A stretch of DNA of 64,000 bases from Bacteroidota bacterium (lineage in GTDB: Bacteria > Bacteroidota > Bacteroidia > Bacteroidales > NBLH01). The position numbers and the translations under genes are program-made. Positions within the stretch are counted from its first letter, which is position 1; each line of letters begins with the position of its first letter. The notes beneath the pieces are model-generated. The model did no database searches and was not told the DNA's origin. It was given only the letters and a program-made list of their open reading frames with translations. The DNA lies in assembly GCA_025361565.1 (NCBI GenBank), contig JANYKN010000007.1, positions 86,711-150,710 of the forward strand. Reading direction: 5' to 3'. Below, in pieces: positions 53,128 to 62,438 of the stretch.

Positions 53128-53283
53128 GTTTTTGGATTTTTAGTGTTAATTTGTGAACAAAAATAATTACTATTTTTATTCCAAAATTAATACATTTCAT
53201 GCAGCTGGGATCATTATTTTTTGTAATGATTGTAAAAGTTGGTAGATGAGAAAAGAAATGCAATCAAACCATAAAAATTGTTG

Positions 53284-54390
53284 ATGAACGATAATAGAAT
53301 ATATCAATTGGCGCTTAGTTTTATAAACGGGATTGGAAGTATGAATGCCAAAAAATTATTGGCCTATGTGGGAAGCGTGGAAGGAATATTTACAGAAAAA
53401 AAACAAAATCTGCTAAAAATACCAGGCATTGGTAAGCAATTGGCTGATGAAATTGAGAACAAAGACATCTTTAAAAAGGTTGAAGAAGAATTAAAATTCA
53501 TTGATAAACATCAAATCACTACTTATTTTTATTTGGATAAAGATTATCCTCAGCGATTGAAACAGTGCGAAGATTCGCCTATAATTCTATATTACAAAGG
53601 AACTGGTAATTTAAATCATTCAAAAGTAATAAGCATTGTTGGTACCCGTAAAGCCACGCAATATGGGCTTGAAAATTGTAAATCACTGATATCAGATCTT
53701 GTTGATAATGGCCATAAAATACTAATTGTTAGTGGATTAGCTTATGGAATTGATATCGCAGCCCATAAAAATGCCCTCAAATTAGGACAAGACACAATTG
53801 CAGTATTGGGACATGGCCTGAACACTCTGTATCCGGCTGCCCATAAAAAAATTGCCCACGAAATAGTAAAACAGGGAGGCTTACTAAGTGAATTGCCAAC
53901 CAGTTCTGCTCTGGATCCCGGACATTTTGTAAAACGAAACCGGATTATTGCAGGATTGGCAGATGCAACAATAGTCATTGAATCTGCAAATAAAGGAGGT
54001 TCACTCATTACCGCTCAAATTGCCAATTCATACAACCGCGATGTTTTTGCTTATCCCGGAAGAATTGGCGATAAATACTCAGAAGGTTGTAACCATCTGA
54101 TAAAGACCAACCAAGCTGCATTGATCGAAAGTGCTTCGGATATAGAATACTTATTAGGCTGGGAAATAAAAAAGAAAGGGGAAGTTATTCAAAGTCAGCT
54201 ATTTGTAGAATTAACTGCCGAAGAAGAAATGATTATAGAAATCCTTAGAGAGCAAGGAAAAACCACAATTGATGTTTTAGCAATTCTGGTGAATTTACCC
54301 GTAAGCAAAGTCTCTTCCATGTTGCTAAAACTCGAATTTTCAGGCATGGTGTTAAGCTATCCTGGTAAGGTTTATGCTTCAACCAGGTAA
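53284..54390 (+). CDS. dprA: DNA-processing protein DprA
   Basis: Loads RecA on incoming single-stranded DNA in natural transformation (368 residues from ATG 53284; two TTG codons just upstream are less likely). N-terminal helix-hairpin-helix-like region (about 12-60, LLKIPGIGKQLADEI), then the Rossmann-type core with SIVGTRKATQYG, SGLAYGIDIAAH and GHGLNTLYPAAH. The DNA-binding FVKRNRIIAGLADATIVIES segment and the C-terminal winged-helix domain (about 300-368) are complete. Its presence implies a competence capacity, but other com genes are not in the window. Confidence 0.95.
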   Translation: MNDNRIYQLALSFINGIGSMNAKKLLAYVGSVEGIFTEKKQNLLKIPGIGKQLADEIENKDIFKKVEEELKFIDKHQITTYFYLDKDYPQRLKQCEDSPIILYYKGTGNLNHSKVISIVGTRKATQYGLENCKSLISDLVDNGHKILIVSGLAYGIDIAAHKNALKLGQDTIAVLGHGLNTLYPAAHKKIAHEIVKQGGLLSELPTSSALDPGHFVKRNRIIAGLADATIVIESANKGGSLITAQIANSYNRDVFAYPGRIGDKYSEGCNHLIKTNQAALIESASDIEYLLGWEIKKKGEVIQSQLFVELTAEEEMIIEILREQGKTTIDVLAILVNLPVSKVSSMLLKLEFSGMVLSYPGKVYASTR

Positions 54391-54450
54391 AATTGGTCAT
54401 AATTAATAAAACTTTTCAGATAGCTAATGTATATTATCATAAGCATATTA

Positions 54451-57429
54451 TTATTTTTCTTCCATAATCAATCCCAGGTTTTTTTTACCATCAATTTTAA
54501 CAATTAAATCTTTTTTAAACCTGATATGTCTTAGAAATTCGTCTTCCCAAACAGGTTCCAATGCATCTAACTTTTCTATATCAAAATGACCGTCCCTATT
54601 GTATGGATTTATAGTAAGATAACCCACCCTGAAGGAAGTTAAATTCTGAAAAAAATGAGTTCCCTGACTTGGTTCGATCCGATAATCATGCAAGCCTGCC
54701 TCTACAATTACTTTTGCTGCTGAAATATTAGCCCATTTAACTGGTATTCCTAACCAATGATCAGAGGAACCCCATCTACCGGGGCCTACTAAGATATAAT
54801 TTTTGCCTTCCTTTACAAATATTTCGTTTAAATTAGTGATATGTTGTGCAATTTCAGTATTTTTTGCAGGATCAAACGAATCAGTTTTAACATAAACAAT
54901 ATCTCTTAGCTTTTTGATTTCTCCGTTTCCTAACGCCTTCTTAGAATATATAATAGTTTCATTTTCGGGTATTTCCTCGATTCTACTTGTCAATGTTTCG
55001 CTATTATCCACAATTGGCCTCACTTGTAGTAAATTAAAAATGGCAAGTTTGTCTTTTGAAGAAGGAATATTCATTGCAAATTCTATCTCAACCGGGCTAT
55101 TCATAGCCTGATGTGCTATTTCAGAGACCTTTTTAAGGATATTTGCCAATGGAAAAGACTCGTACTTCAGAATATTTGAAAAAGTAATCACATGCCGTCC
55201 TTTATAGTGGGTTCCTTCTTTTAATGTCATGTCGTTGGTGTCAAAAACAGATGCAACATATTGAAGCGAAGGATCATCCGCAGCTTCTTTAATAGGAAGA
55301 TTTAAAAAATTTACGCCGTCATCTGTTGAGGATTTAAAACTTTCAGGGTTTAAATCAAGGGCGAAGAAATTCTTTTGAGTATCGCGCAATGCAGATGCGG
55401 TATCAGTGAGCTGCAATATTCTTTTTGGATGCTTGGGCGAAAACCTTAAAGAAAGACCACCCTCTACAATCATTTTTCCCAGACCATAACATACATTTGC
55501 GACACCATCAGTGGTTTTTTCGGGCTCGATTGGATAAAAATTAATTGAACGTACAACCCCTGATATGGTTGGATAATAATGTGTTCCATGAACTTCGCCA
55601 CAAACCTGTTGCAATATAATACTCATTTTTTCTTCATCAATAACGTGTTTTGTGGCCGTTAAATAGGCCTTACTTGAACGATAATAAACTGAAGCATAAA
55701 CTGCCTTTATCGCTTCTTCGATCATATCAACCATTCGATAATTATCAGGGATATATGGCAGCATATAAGTTGAATATACTCCAGCAAATGGCTGGTAATG
55801 AGAATCTTCAAGAAGACTGGAAGAACGGATTGCAAAAGGGCTTCGCGAAACAGAAACAATAGCATACAAATCTTCCCGAAGATCATCTGGCAAACTAGCA
55901 GCATGGAATGCCTTTAAAATATCTTCGTCATCAGAATCGGAATAAGCAATTTCGTACAATTGATTTAATTCCATGAACTTATCAAATATTTCGGTTGATA
56001 AAACCACTGTTCGTGGAATGGAAATTATTACTTTTTCGAAATCGTCAAGTTCCGGATGATTTTTAATCAATAAATCCAAAAAGGCAAGACCACGCGCTTT
56101 ACCTCCAATTGAACCATCACCTACCCTTGCAAAATTGATATATTCATCATATTTATCCCTGTAAAATTTGGCTATAACGCCTCTTCCTCTATTTAATCTA
56201 TAATTTGAAATGGCTCCATAAAGAAAATTTCTAACATTCATCAAATCTTTAAAATCGTCCTTACTTACTTCTTTAAATAATTCCGCAATTGGAAATAATG
56301 CCCTTGCATTTAGCCATTTTGAAAAATGATTTCTGGAAATATGATACTCAAAAGATCCATCGGGAATCATGTATATGCTTTTTTGTAAAGACTTTAAGTC
56401 ATGAACACGTAAAATCTCATTTCCAGATTCGGGATCACGAAAAATAAAATCACCAAATGCAAAATACTCATTTATAAAATTTTCAATTCGTTTGAGCAAT
56501 GATTTAGAATTTTTATTTATAAACCCAACCCTTAATTCTTTGGCTTTTTCCTTATTTGAAATATCAGAGGATTGCAATAGTACAGGCATATATATATCAT
56601 CGGCTTTGATATTTTTAGTGAGCCTGAAACCTGCCTGTCTGTCCATTTTACCATTTCTACTATAACTCACATCAGAAATGACACCGAGAAGATTTCTCTT
56701 ATATTTATTGTATAATCTGGACGCCTCTTCGTAGTTTCTAGCTAATAAAATCTTTGGCCTTGCTCTCAGGCGCAGCATTTTATGATGTTCGTTTAAACCT
56801 TCGGACATAAATTCGTGCGATTGTTTTAAGATGATGGTATAGATAATTGGCAGATAACTTGAATAAAACCGAATTGAATCTTCAACAAGCAAAATGGTTT
56901 GAAGGCCAACCAACTTAACATCAGAGGCTACGTTCATTTTATCTTCAATCAATTTGATAATTGCAACCAATAAATCGGCATTTCCAAGCCAACAAAAAAT
57001 ATAATCCACTGCAGAAGTATCTTCTTTTTCAAGAATCATGCTTACCTCGCGCGAAAATGGAGTTAACACAATAAGTGGTATTTTCTGGTGATGAATTTTA
57101 ATGCTTCTGGCAAGTGTAAATGGCTCCATATCGCCTACACTAAGCATTTCAATTATAAGATCTATTTCATTAGTTTTCAATTCATTAAAAGCTTCACTAG
57201 CACTTGTAACATGTATAAATTGTGGAGGATGGCGAAGATTCAATGAAACATATTCATTAAAAATCTGTTCGTCGATACGTCCGTCCTCTTCCAACATAAA
57301 AAAATCATAATTACTACAAATCAGTAGTACTTTGTGTATTCTTTTACGCATCAAAACGTTAAAAGAAGTTTCGGCAAACTGGAAACTTCTGGGAGATATG
57401 GAATCTAATCTAATCTTTTCTTTTTCCAT
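54451..57429 (-). CDS. Receiver-like plus PEP/pyruvate-binding (PPDK-N) protein
   Basis: A 992-residue cytosolic protein. Two receiver-like regions (about 30-165 and 175-330, the second with TILLVEDSIRFYSSYLP) are followed by a linker, then a PPDK N-terminal nucleotide-binding domain (about 430-840). The key motifs GDGSIGGKARGLAFLD, AIRSSSLLEDS and FAGVYSTYMLP and the catalytic end QVRPIVDN are present. In PPDK/PEP synthase this domain phosphorylates a His in a swivelling domain; no such domain (GGxxSHxAI) is seen here, so the phospho-acceptor must be elsewhere. Proteins of this build are widespread in Bacteroidota and unstudied. It lies alone between convergent dprA and a divergent gdhA. Confidence 0.85.
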   Translation of the reverse strand: MEKEKIRLDSISPRSFQFAETSFNVLMRKRIHKVLLICSNYDFFMLEEDGRIDEQIFNEYVSLNLRHPPQFIHVTSASEAFNELKTNEIDLIIEMLSVGDMEPFTLARSIKIHHQKIPLIVLTPFSREVSMILEKEDTSAVDYIFCWLGNADLLVAIIKLIEDKMNVASDVKLVGLQTILLVEDSIRFYSSYLPIIYTIILKQSHEFMSEGLNEHHKMLRLRARPKILLARNYEEASRLYNKYKRNLLGVISDVSYSRNGKMDRQAGFRLTKNIKADDIYMPVLLQSSDISNKEKAKELRVGFINKNSKSLLKRIENFINEYFAFGDFIFRDPESGNEILRVHDLKSLQKSIYMIPDGSFEYHISRNHFSKWLNARALFPIAELFKEVSKDDFKDLMNVRNFLYGAISNYRLNRGRGVIAKFYRDKYDEYINFARVGDGSIGGKARGLAFLDLLIKNHPELDDFEKVIISIPRTVVLSTEIFDKFMELNQLYEIAYSDSDDEDILKAFHAASLPDDLREDLYAIVSVSRSPFAIRSSSLLEDSHYQPFAGVYSTYMLPYIPDNYRMVDMIEEAIKAVYASVYYRSSKAYLTATKHVIDEEKMSIILQQVCGEVHGTHYYPTISGVVRSINFYPIEPEKTTDGVANVCYGLGKMIVEGGLSLRFSPKHPKRILQLTDTASALRDTQKNFFALDLNPESFKSSTDDGVNFLNLPIKEAADDPSLQYVASVFDTNDMTLKEGTHYKGRHVITFSNILKYESFPLANILKKVSEIAHQAMNSPVEIEFAMNIPSSKDKLAIFNLLQVRPIVDNSETLTSRIEEIPENETIIYSKKALGNGEIKKLRDIVYVKTDSFDPAKNTEIAQHITNLNEIFVKEGKNYILVGPGRWGSSDHWLGIPVKWANISAAKVIVEAGLHDYRIEPSQGTHFFQNLTSFRVGYLTINPYNRDGHFDIEKLDALEPVWEDEFLRHIRFKKDLIVKIDGKKNLGLIMEEK

Positions 57430-57955
57430 TGTATATTATTTTTTTTATCAAATTAATGGTTTAAATATGCAATATTTAAATCCGTTTATGGCCAATTGTC
57501 ATCTTAAATCAAATTACTCATATTTGATCATTACTAACACTAAATATACATTAAAATTCACAGTTACTAAAAGGAATCCACCATATTTCGGTTAACAATT
57601 TTAATTAAAAAAAATTAACTTCTCATAGTACAATTTAGGTTTTCTCAAATTTTGGAAGATTTTATCTCAACACTGCAAATATAAAAGAACATATTTCTAA
57701 ATATTCAATCTAAACGATGAAAATATTTAATTTTTCCCAAAGAAATCCCAATATTAAGCAATATCTTATATGATTAAAATCATATATTAATCCCGAAACC
57801 GTCGATTTCAATGTAACTATTTGATTTTTAAATTTTTATTATACTACATAGAGTACGAAAACTGATATATTTCATTTTTTACTAATTAAAATATAGCTTA
57901 CTTTGTTACTTGAAAACTACAGTAATTATTTGTTAATAAGAAAATTAAAGTACAT
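57430..57955. other. Divergent gene-free stretch of 526 bp
   Basis: Strongly AT-rich DNA between the PPDK-N gene and gdhA; it should hold both promoters. A TACTTTG sequence near 57899 is close to, but not, the TAnnTTTG box. No gene or RNA structure was recognised. Confidence 0.5.
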
Positions 57956-59296
57956 ATGGAAGCAAAAATTAAAAAGTTCATGGATGAAGTAATTGCCTCT
58001 AATCCAGGCGAAAAAGAGTTTCATCAAGCTGTTCAGGAAGTTGCTGAAAAGTTAATTCCTTTTATTGAAGCAAACCCAAAATACAAAAAAGCAAAAGTTC
58101 TTGAGCGTATGGTTGAGCCTGAGAGGGTTATTATGTTTAGGGTTCCTTGGGTAGATGATGAAGGTAATATCCAAATTAACAAAGGGTATCGCGTTCAATT
58201 CAATAGTGCCATTGGACCATACAAAGGTGGATTGCGTTTCCATCCAAGTGTAACTTTAAGCATTTTGAAATTCTTAGGATTCGAGCAGACTTTCAAAAAC
58301 AGCTTAACTACTTTGCCTATGGGCGGAGGAAAAGGTGGTTCAAACTTCAACCCAAAAGGTAAATCAGACAATGAAGTAATGCATTTTTGCCAAAGCTTTA
58401 TGACAGAATTATGCCGTCACATCGGTTCTGATTTGGATGTGCCTGCTGGTGATATTGGAGTTGGTGGACGCGAAATTGGTTTCTTGTTTGGCCAATATAA
58501 AAGAATCAGAAACGAATTTACCGGTGTGTTGACAGGTAAAGGCCGCGAATGGGGTGGAAGTATATTGCGCCCTGAAGCTACAGGTTTTGGAATTGTTTAT
58601 TTTGCAGAAGAAATGTTAAAAGCAAAAGGTGATACTTTAAAAGGTAAAACTGTTGCAGTTTCTGGTTTTGGAAACGTTGCTTGGGGTGCTATCATTAAAG
58701 CAACCGAATTGGGAGCAAAAGTTGTAACAATTTCTGGTCCTGATGGTTATATTTATGACGAAAAAGGTATCAGCGGCGAAAAAATTGAATATCTTCTAGA
58801 ATTAAGGGCTACTAACAATGATGTTGTTGAACCTTATGCAGCTAAATTTGGTGCTAAATTCTTTGCTAAAAAACGTCCATGGGAAGTTAAAGTAGATGTT
58901 GCTTTACCATGTGCAACCCAGAACGAAATGAATGGTGACGATGCAAAAATGCTTGTTGCCAATAAAGTGATTTGCGTAACAGAAGGTGCCAATATGCCTT
59001 GTACTCCTGAAGCAGTTGAAGTATTCCAAGCAGCAAAAGTTCTTTTTGCTCCAGGAAAAGCATCAAATGCAGGTGGAGTATCAGTTTCAGGTCTTGAAAT
59101 GACCCAAAACTCTATGCGCTTAGGTTGGACTGCTGAAGAAGTTGATAAAAAATTACACACCATTATGAAAGATATCCATAGTGCTTGTACTGAATATGGT
59201 ACAAATCCTGACGGATATGTTGATTATGTAAAAGGTGCAAATATTGCCGGTTTTGTTAAAGTTGCCGATGCAATGCTAGCACAAGGTGTAGTTTAA
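57956..59296 (+). CDS. gdhA: Glutamate dehydrogenase, NADP-type
   Basis: Hexameric enzyme (446 residues) that makes glutamate from 2-oxoglutarate and ammonia. The substrate-binding PYKGGLRFHPS (about 88-98) and catalytic LPMGGGKGGSNF with Lys126 are complete. Rossmann motif SGFGNVAWGA and the length near 446 place it in the 50-kDa class usually using NADPH. It forms its own unit, with a strong terminator 57 bp after the stop, and sits between two long AT-rich gaps. As a central ammonia-assimilation gene it belongs to the core genome. Confidence 0.96.
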   Translation: MEAKIKKFMDEVIASNPGEKEFHQAVQEVAEKLIPFIEANPKYKKAKVLERMVEPERVIMFRVPWVDDEGNIQINKGYRVQFNSAIGPYKGGLRFHPSVTLSILKFLGFEQTFKNSLTTLPMGGGKGGSNFNPKGKSDNEVMHFCQSFMTELCRHIGSDLDVPAGDIGVGGREIGFLFGQYKRIRNEFTGVLTGKGREWGGSILRPEATGFGIVYFAEEMLKAKGDTLKGKTVAVSGFGNVAWGAIIKATELGAKVVTISGPDGYIYDEKGISGEKIEYLLELRATNNDVVEPYAAKFGAKFFAKKRPWEVKVDVALPCATQNEMNGDDAKMLVANKVICVTEGANMPCTPEAVEVFQAAKVLFAPGKASNAGGVSVSGLEMTQNSMRLGWTAEEVDKKLHTIMKDIHSACTEYGTNPDGYVDYVKGANIAGFVKVADAMLAQGVV

Positions 59297-59353
59297 CTAT
59301 AGAAATTAGTTATTAGTAATTTGAAATTACCAAAATAACAATTATTCACCATT

Positions 59354-59385
59354 AAAGACTGCCCACAAAGGCAGTCTTTTTGTTT
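59354..59385 (+). terminator. Terminator after gdhA
   Basis: The perfect stem AAAGACTGCC (59354-59363) / GGCAGTCTTT (59370-59379) around CACAAA is followed by a T-run. Confidence 0.9.
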
Positions 59386-59395
59386 AAATATTGGT

Positions 59396-59403
59396 TACTT
59401 TTG
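59396..59403 (+). promoter_or_regulatory. Candidate -7 box for tatD
   Basis: TACTTTTG fits TAnnTTTG and lies 16 bp before the tatD ATG. An upstream TTTG is only 13 bp away, which is too close for a -33 box. Confidence 0.4.
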
Positions 59404-59419
59404 CAACAAAATCATAGGA

Positions 59420-60205
59420 ATGGAATTAATAGATACACACACACACTTGTTTTTAGAAGAATTTGATGATGATCGCCAACAAATAATTCAAGAAGCTTTA
59501 GATAAAAATATAAAGAAGCTTTTCTTGCCAAATATCGACAGCCAATCCATTGATCCAATATTGAAACTTTCAAAAGAATTCCCAGGTATTTGTTATCCAA
59601 TGGTGGGTTTGCATCCTACTTCGGTAAAAGACAATTACCGCGATGAGTTATACTTGGTAGAACAGCATATTCAAAATGGAAATTTTTATGGAATTGGAGA
59701 AACTGGAATTGATTTATATTGGGATAAAACCTATATAAAACAGCAGGAAGAAGCATTTCGGTTTCAAATTGAACTGGCTAAAAAATATACTTTACCAATC
59801 ATTATCCATGTTAGAAATTCTTTTGAAGAAGTATTTGCCATCGTGGATGAAATGATTGACAGGAATTTAACAGGTATTTTCCACTGTTTTTCAGGAAATT
59901 ATGCGCAAGCATTAAAGATTATCGAATATGGTGGCTTTAAATTGGGAATTGGAGGAGTCGTAACATTCAAAAATTCAGGTTTGGCTGAAATTGTATCAAA
60001 GATTGAACTTGAACACCTGGTATTGGAAACAGACTCACCTTATCTTGCACCAGTTCCATATCGTGGAAAAAGAAATAAGAGTGCTTATCTAATTGAAATT
60101 GCACAAAAAGTTGCAGATAGTAAAGCGATTACCATCGAAGAAGTAGCTAAAGTAACAACTGAAAATGCAAAAAAAGTATTCAAACTCGATGTGACCAAAA
60201 AATAA
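59420..60205 (+). CDS. tatD: TatD family hydrolase
   Basis: Metal-dependent nuclease/hydrolase of 261 residues with a TIM-barrel fold. Metal-binding residues: DTHTH near the N-terminus (His7, His9), the Glu in GETGIDLYW, His in IIHVRNSFEE, His in FHCFSGN and Asp in ETDSPYLAP. TatD proteins act on DNA ends and possibly on D-tyrosyl-type substrates; the exact role is not settled. It begins 34 bp past the gdhA terminator and is 35 bp before the asparaginase gene, so the two may be cotranscribed. Confidence 0.93.
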   Translation: MELIDTHTHLFLEEFDDDRQQIIQEALDKNIKKLFLPNIDSQSIDPILKLSKEFPGICYPMVGLHPTSVKDNYRDELYLVEQHIQNGNFYGIGETGIDLYWDKTYIKQQEEAFRFQIELAKKYTLPIIIHVRNSFEEVFAIVDEMIDRNLTGIFHCFSGNYAQALKIIEYGGFKLGIGGVVTFKNSGLAEIVSKIELEHLVLETDSPYLAPVPYRGKRNKSAYLIEIAQKVADSKAITIEEVAKVTTENAKKVFKLDVTKK

Positions 60206-60270
60206 AAAAATCCATACTCAATCTAATAAAATATATTCTTGTGAAAAAACAACCGGAAAAAGAAAAAAAA

Positions 60271-61314
60271 ATGAAGAAAAGTACTTCAATACTAATCATT
60301 TATACAGGTGGAACAATTGGAATGATTAATGATCCGGAAACCGGAAGGCTCAAACCTTTTAATTTTGAACAAATACTAATACAGGTTCCTTCTCTCAAAA
60401 GTTTTGGTTTCAAGCTTGATACTATTTCATTTGAAAAACCAATTGACTCATCCGATATTCACCCGGATATTTGGATAAAATTGGCTGAAATGATCAAAGA
60501 AAAAGAAGATTTATACGATGGGTTTGTTATCCTACATGGCACAGATACCATGTCTTTTTCTGCATCAGCACTTAGTTTTATGCTTGAGAACTTATACAAA
60601 CCGGTTATTTTTACAGGCTCACAATTACCAATTGAAACCATACGCACTGATGGTAAAGAAAATTTGATTACTGCCATTGAAATTGCAGCAGCTCAAAAGG
60701 ATGGAAAGCCCATTGTACCAGAAGTTTGTATTTATTTTGAAAACAAACTTTACCGTGGAAACCGTACAAGAAAGTACAACGCCGAATATTTCGATGCTTT
60801 TGAATCGCCCAATTATCCACCATTGGCCGAAGCTGGTATTCATATAGTTTATAATTATGATGCGATTCACTATCCCAAACAAAGTAAAATCATCAAAATA
60901 CACACGAAATTAGATACGAACATTGCCATCTTGAAAATATTCCCCGGAATTAATCAAAATGTTGTATCTGCCATAGTAAATGCTGAGAACCTAAAAGCCA
61001 TTGTATTGGAAAGTTTTGGCGCAGGAAATGCCCCATCAACCAACTGGTTTAATGATCTGTTAAAGAATGCAATAGATAGAGGCATTTTAATCCTAAATAT
61101 TACTCAATGCAATGCTGGAAGTGTTGAAATGAACCGCTATGAAACCAGCCAAAAACTTGATGAAATTGGCGTGATAGGAGGAAATGACATGACAACAGAA
61201 GCAGCAATCACCAAACTCATGTTTTTGCTTGGTCAGGATTTAAAAAATTCCGAAATCAAAAAATACCTCCAAACTTCCATTGCTGGTGAAATTAGCTTAC
61301 TAATCGACACCTAA
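60271..61314 (+). CDS. ansA: Type I L-asparaginase
   Basis: Cytosolic asparaginase (about 347 residues from ATG 60271; a GTG ten codons upstream is in frame but poorer). It hydrolyses asparagine to aspartate and ammonia. First catalytic Thr in YTGGTIGM, second Thr in LHGTDTMSFSASAL, plus the conserved FTGSQLPI and a typical second domain with NITQCNAGSVE. There is no signal peptide, so it fits the low-affinity cytosolic type I enzyme. It ends the tatD-ansA pair 172 bp before tRNA-Ser. Confidence 0.93.
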   Translation: MKKSTSILIIYTGGTIGMINDPETGRLKPFNFEQILIQVPSLKSFGFKLDTISFEKPIDSSDIHPDIWIKLAEMIKEKEDLYDGFVILHGTDTMSFSASALSFMLENLYKPVIFTGSQLPIETIRTDGKENLITAIEIAAAQKDGKPIVPEVCIYFENKLYRGNRTRKYNAEYFDAFESPNYPPLAEAGIHIVYNYDAIHYPKQSKIIKIHTKLDTNIAILKIFPGINQNVVSAIVNAENLKAIVLESFGAGNAPSTNWFNDLLKNAIDRGILILNITQCNAGSVEMNRYETSQKLDEIGVIGGNDMTTEAAITKLMFLLGQDLKNSEIKKYLQTSIAGEISLLIDT

Positions 61315-61486
61315 CAAAATATATTCGAAATGCCCTTATTATATTAAGTTTTAAAAGAAACAGACCAATTGGCCACTATGCCTTTTGAGTTTTAAAAACC
61401 TGAAAGGTCAAGCAACTAAAATTTCCATAATGGAATTTTTTTTATAATTTCGGCCTTTCAAATAAATTACAGTAATTTAATGCAAA

Positions 61487-61574
61487 GGAGAGTTGGCCGA
61501 GTGGTCGAAGGCGCACGCCTGGAAAGTGTGTAAGCTCCAAAAGGGCTTCATGGGTTCGAATCCCATGCTCTCCG
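61487..61574 (+). tRNA. tRNA-Ser (anticodon GGA)
   Basis: Acceptor arms GGAGAGT and GCTCTCC pair with one G-U. The anticodon stem CACGC/GTGTG encloses the loop CTGGAAA, giving anticodon GGA. A long variable arm marks a class II tRNA, and the T arm has GGGTTCGAATCCC. The discriminator is G and the CCA end is not encoded. Confidence 0.95.
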
Positions 61575-61618
61575 CAAAGTTGATAGAAATGACAAATCAT
61601 TTTATTAAAAAATAATTC

Positions 61619-61643
61619 AGGGGACAATAAGTTCCCTTTTTTT
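61619..61643 (+). terminator. Terminator after tRNA-Ser
   Basis: The stem AGGGGAC / GTTCCCT (one G-U) around AATAA is followed by TTTTTTATTTTAT. Confidence 0.8.
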
Positions 61644-61673
61644 ATTTTATTCTGAAAAACTATTTCTAATAAA

Positions 61674-62345
61674 ATGGAACTTGATTGGAGCCCACTTTTT
61701 TTAACTTTTAAATTGGCTTTCATAACCACAAGCCTGCTACTTTTGCTGGGAATACCTTTGGCATACTGGTTGGCATTTTCGCGGTTCAGATTTAAATTTT
61801 TGATTGAAGCCATGGTTAGTATGCCTCTGGTTCTGCCACCGTCTGTTTTGGGTTTTTATTTGATGCTGGCTTTTAGTCCTCGCAATTTTTTCGGAAACTT
61901 TCTTGATAAATATCTGAATTTGAAACTGGTATTTAGTTTTGAGGGATTGGTTCTTGCCTCTATAATTTTTAGTTTGCCATTTATGGTACATCCTATTATT
62001 TCAGGATTTCAATCAGTACCAATAAACATTCAGGAAGCTGCATATACACTTGGGAAATCAAAACTTTCAGTCCTTAAAAATATATTATTACCCAATATTA
62101 AACCGAATTTGCTAAGTGGAATTGTGCTAAGTTTCGCGCACACCATTGGTGAATTTGGTGTAGTATTGATGATTGGTGGAAACATTCCAGATCAAACCAG
62201 AGTAGCCTCAATTGCCATTTACGACGAGGTGGAAGCGCTGAATTATCATACAGCTAACTTCTACGCTTTGGTATTGTTTATCATTAGTTTTACAATTTTG
62301 GTTGCGGTGCATTATTTTAATAAAAAAATGTTGAGGGCTTTTTAG
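61674..62345 (+). CDS. modB: Molybdate ABC transporter permease
   Basis: Inner-membrane permease of 223 residues with about five to six membrane helices. The EAA-loop motif EAAYTLGKSKLSVLKNILLPNI (about 121-142) contacts the ATPase, and HTIGEFGVVLMIGG is typical of the ModB group. The start at ATG 61674 is 31 bp past the tRNA-Ser terminator. ModA (binding protein) and ModC (ATPase) are not in the window, so this permease is orphaned here. It might also serve tungstate or sulfate, but the motifs favour molybdate. Confidence 0.9.
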   Translation: MELDWSPLFLTFKLAFITTSLLLLLGIPLAYWLAFSRFRFKFLIEAMVSMPLVLPPSVLGFYLMLAFSPRNFFGNFLDKYLNLKLVFSFEGLVLASIIFSLPFMVHPIISGFQSVPINIQEAAYTLGKSKLSVLKNILLPNIKPNLLSGIVLSFAHTIGEFGVVLMIGGNIPDQTRVASIAIYDEVEALNYHTANFYALVLFIISFTILVAVHYFNKKMLRAF

Positions 62346-62367
62346 AAATGGGTTACTTGAAACCAAT

Positions 62368-62395
62368 AAAAAAGCTATCCTTTTCGAATAGCTTT
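62368..62395 (-). terminator. Terminator of the minus-strand VWA gene
   Basis: The stem AAAGCTAT / ATAGCTTT around CCTTTTCGA with an A-run on its left (T-run on the minus strand). It lies between convergent modB and the VWA gene. Confidence 0.75.
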
Positions 62396-62438
62396 CTATA
62401 ATAAAAATAAATAAATCGGTTAATCGTTTTGATACTTT

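Noticed and set aside
57332..57595. Plus-strand frame of 87 codons upstream of gdhA
   Set aside because: The first third is antisense to the start of the PPDK-N gene and the rest is AT-rich intergenic sequence.
61442..61813. Minus-strand frame of 123 codons
   Set aside because: It runs through tRNA-Ser and the start of modB on the other strand, so it cannot be a real gene.
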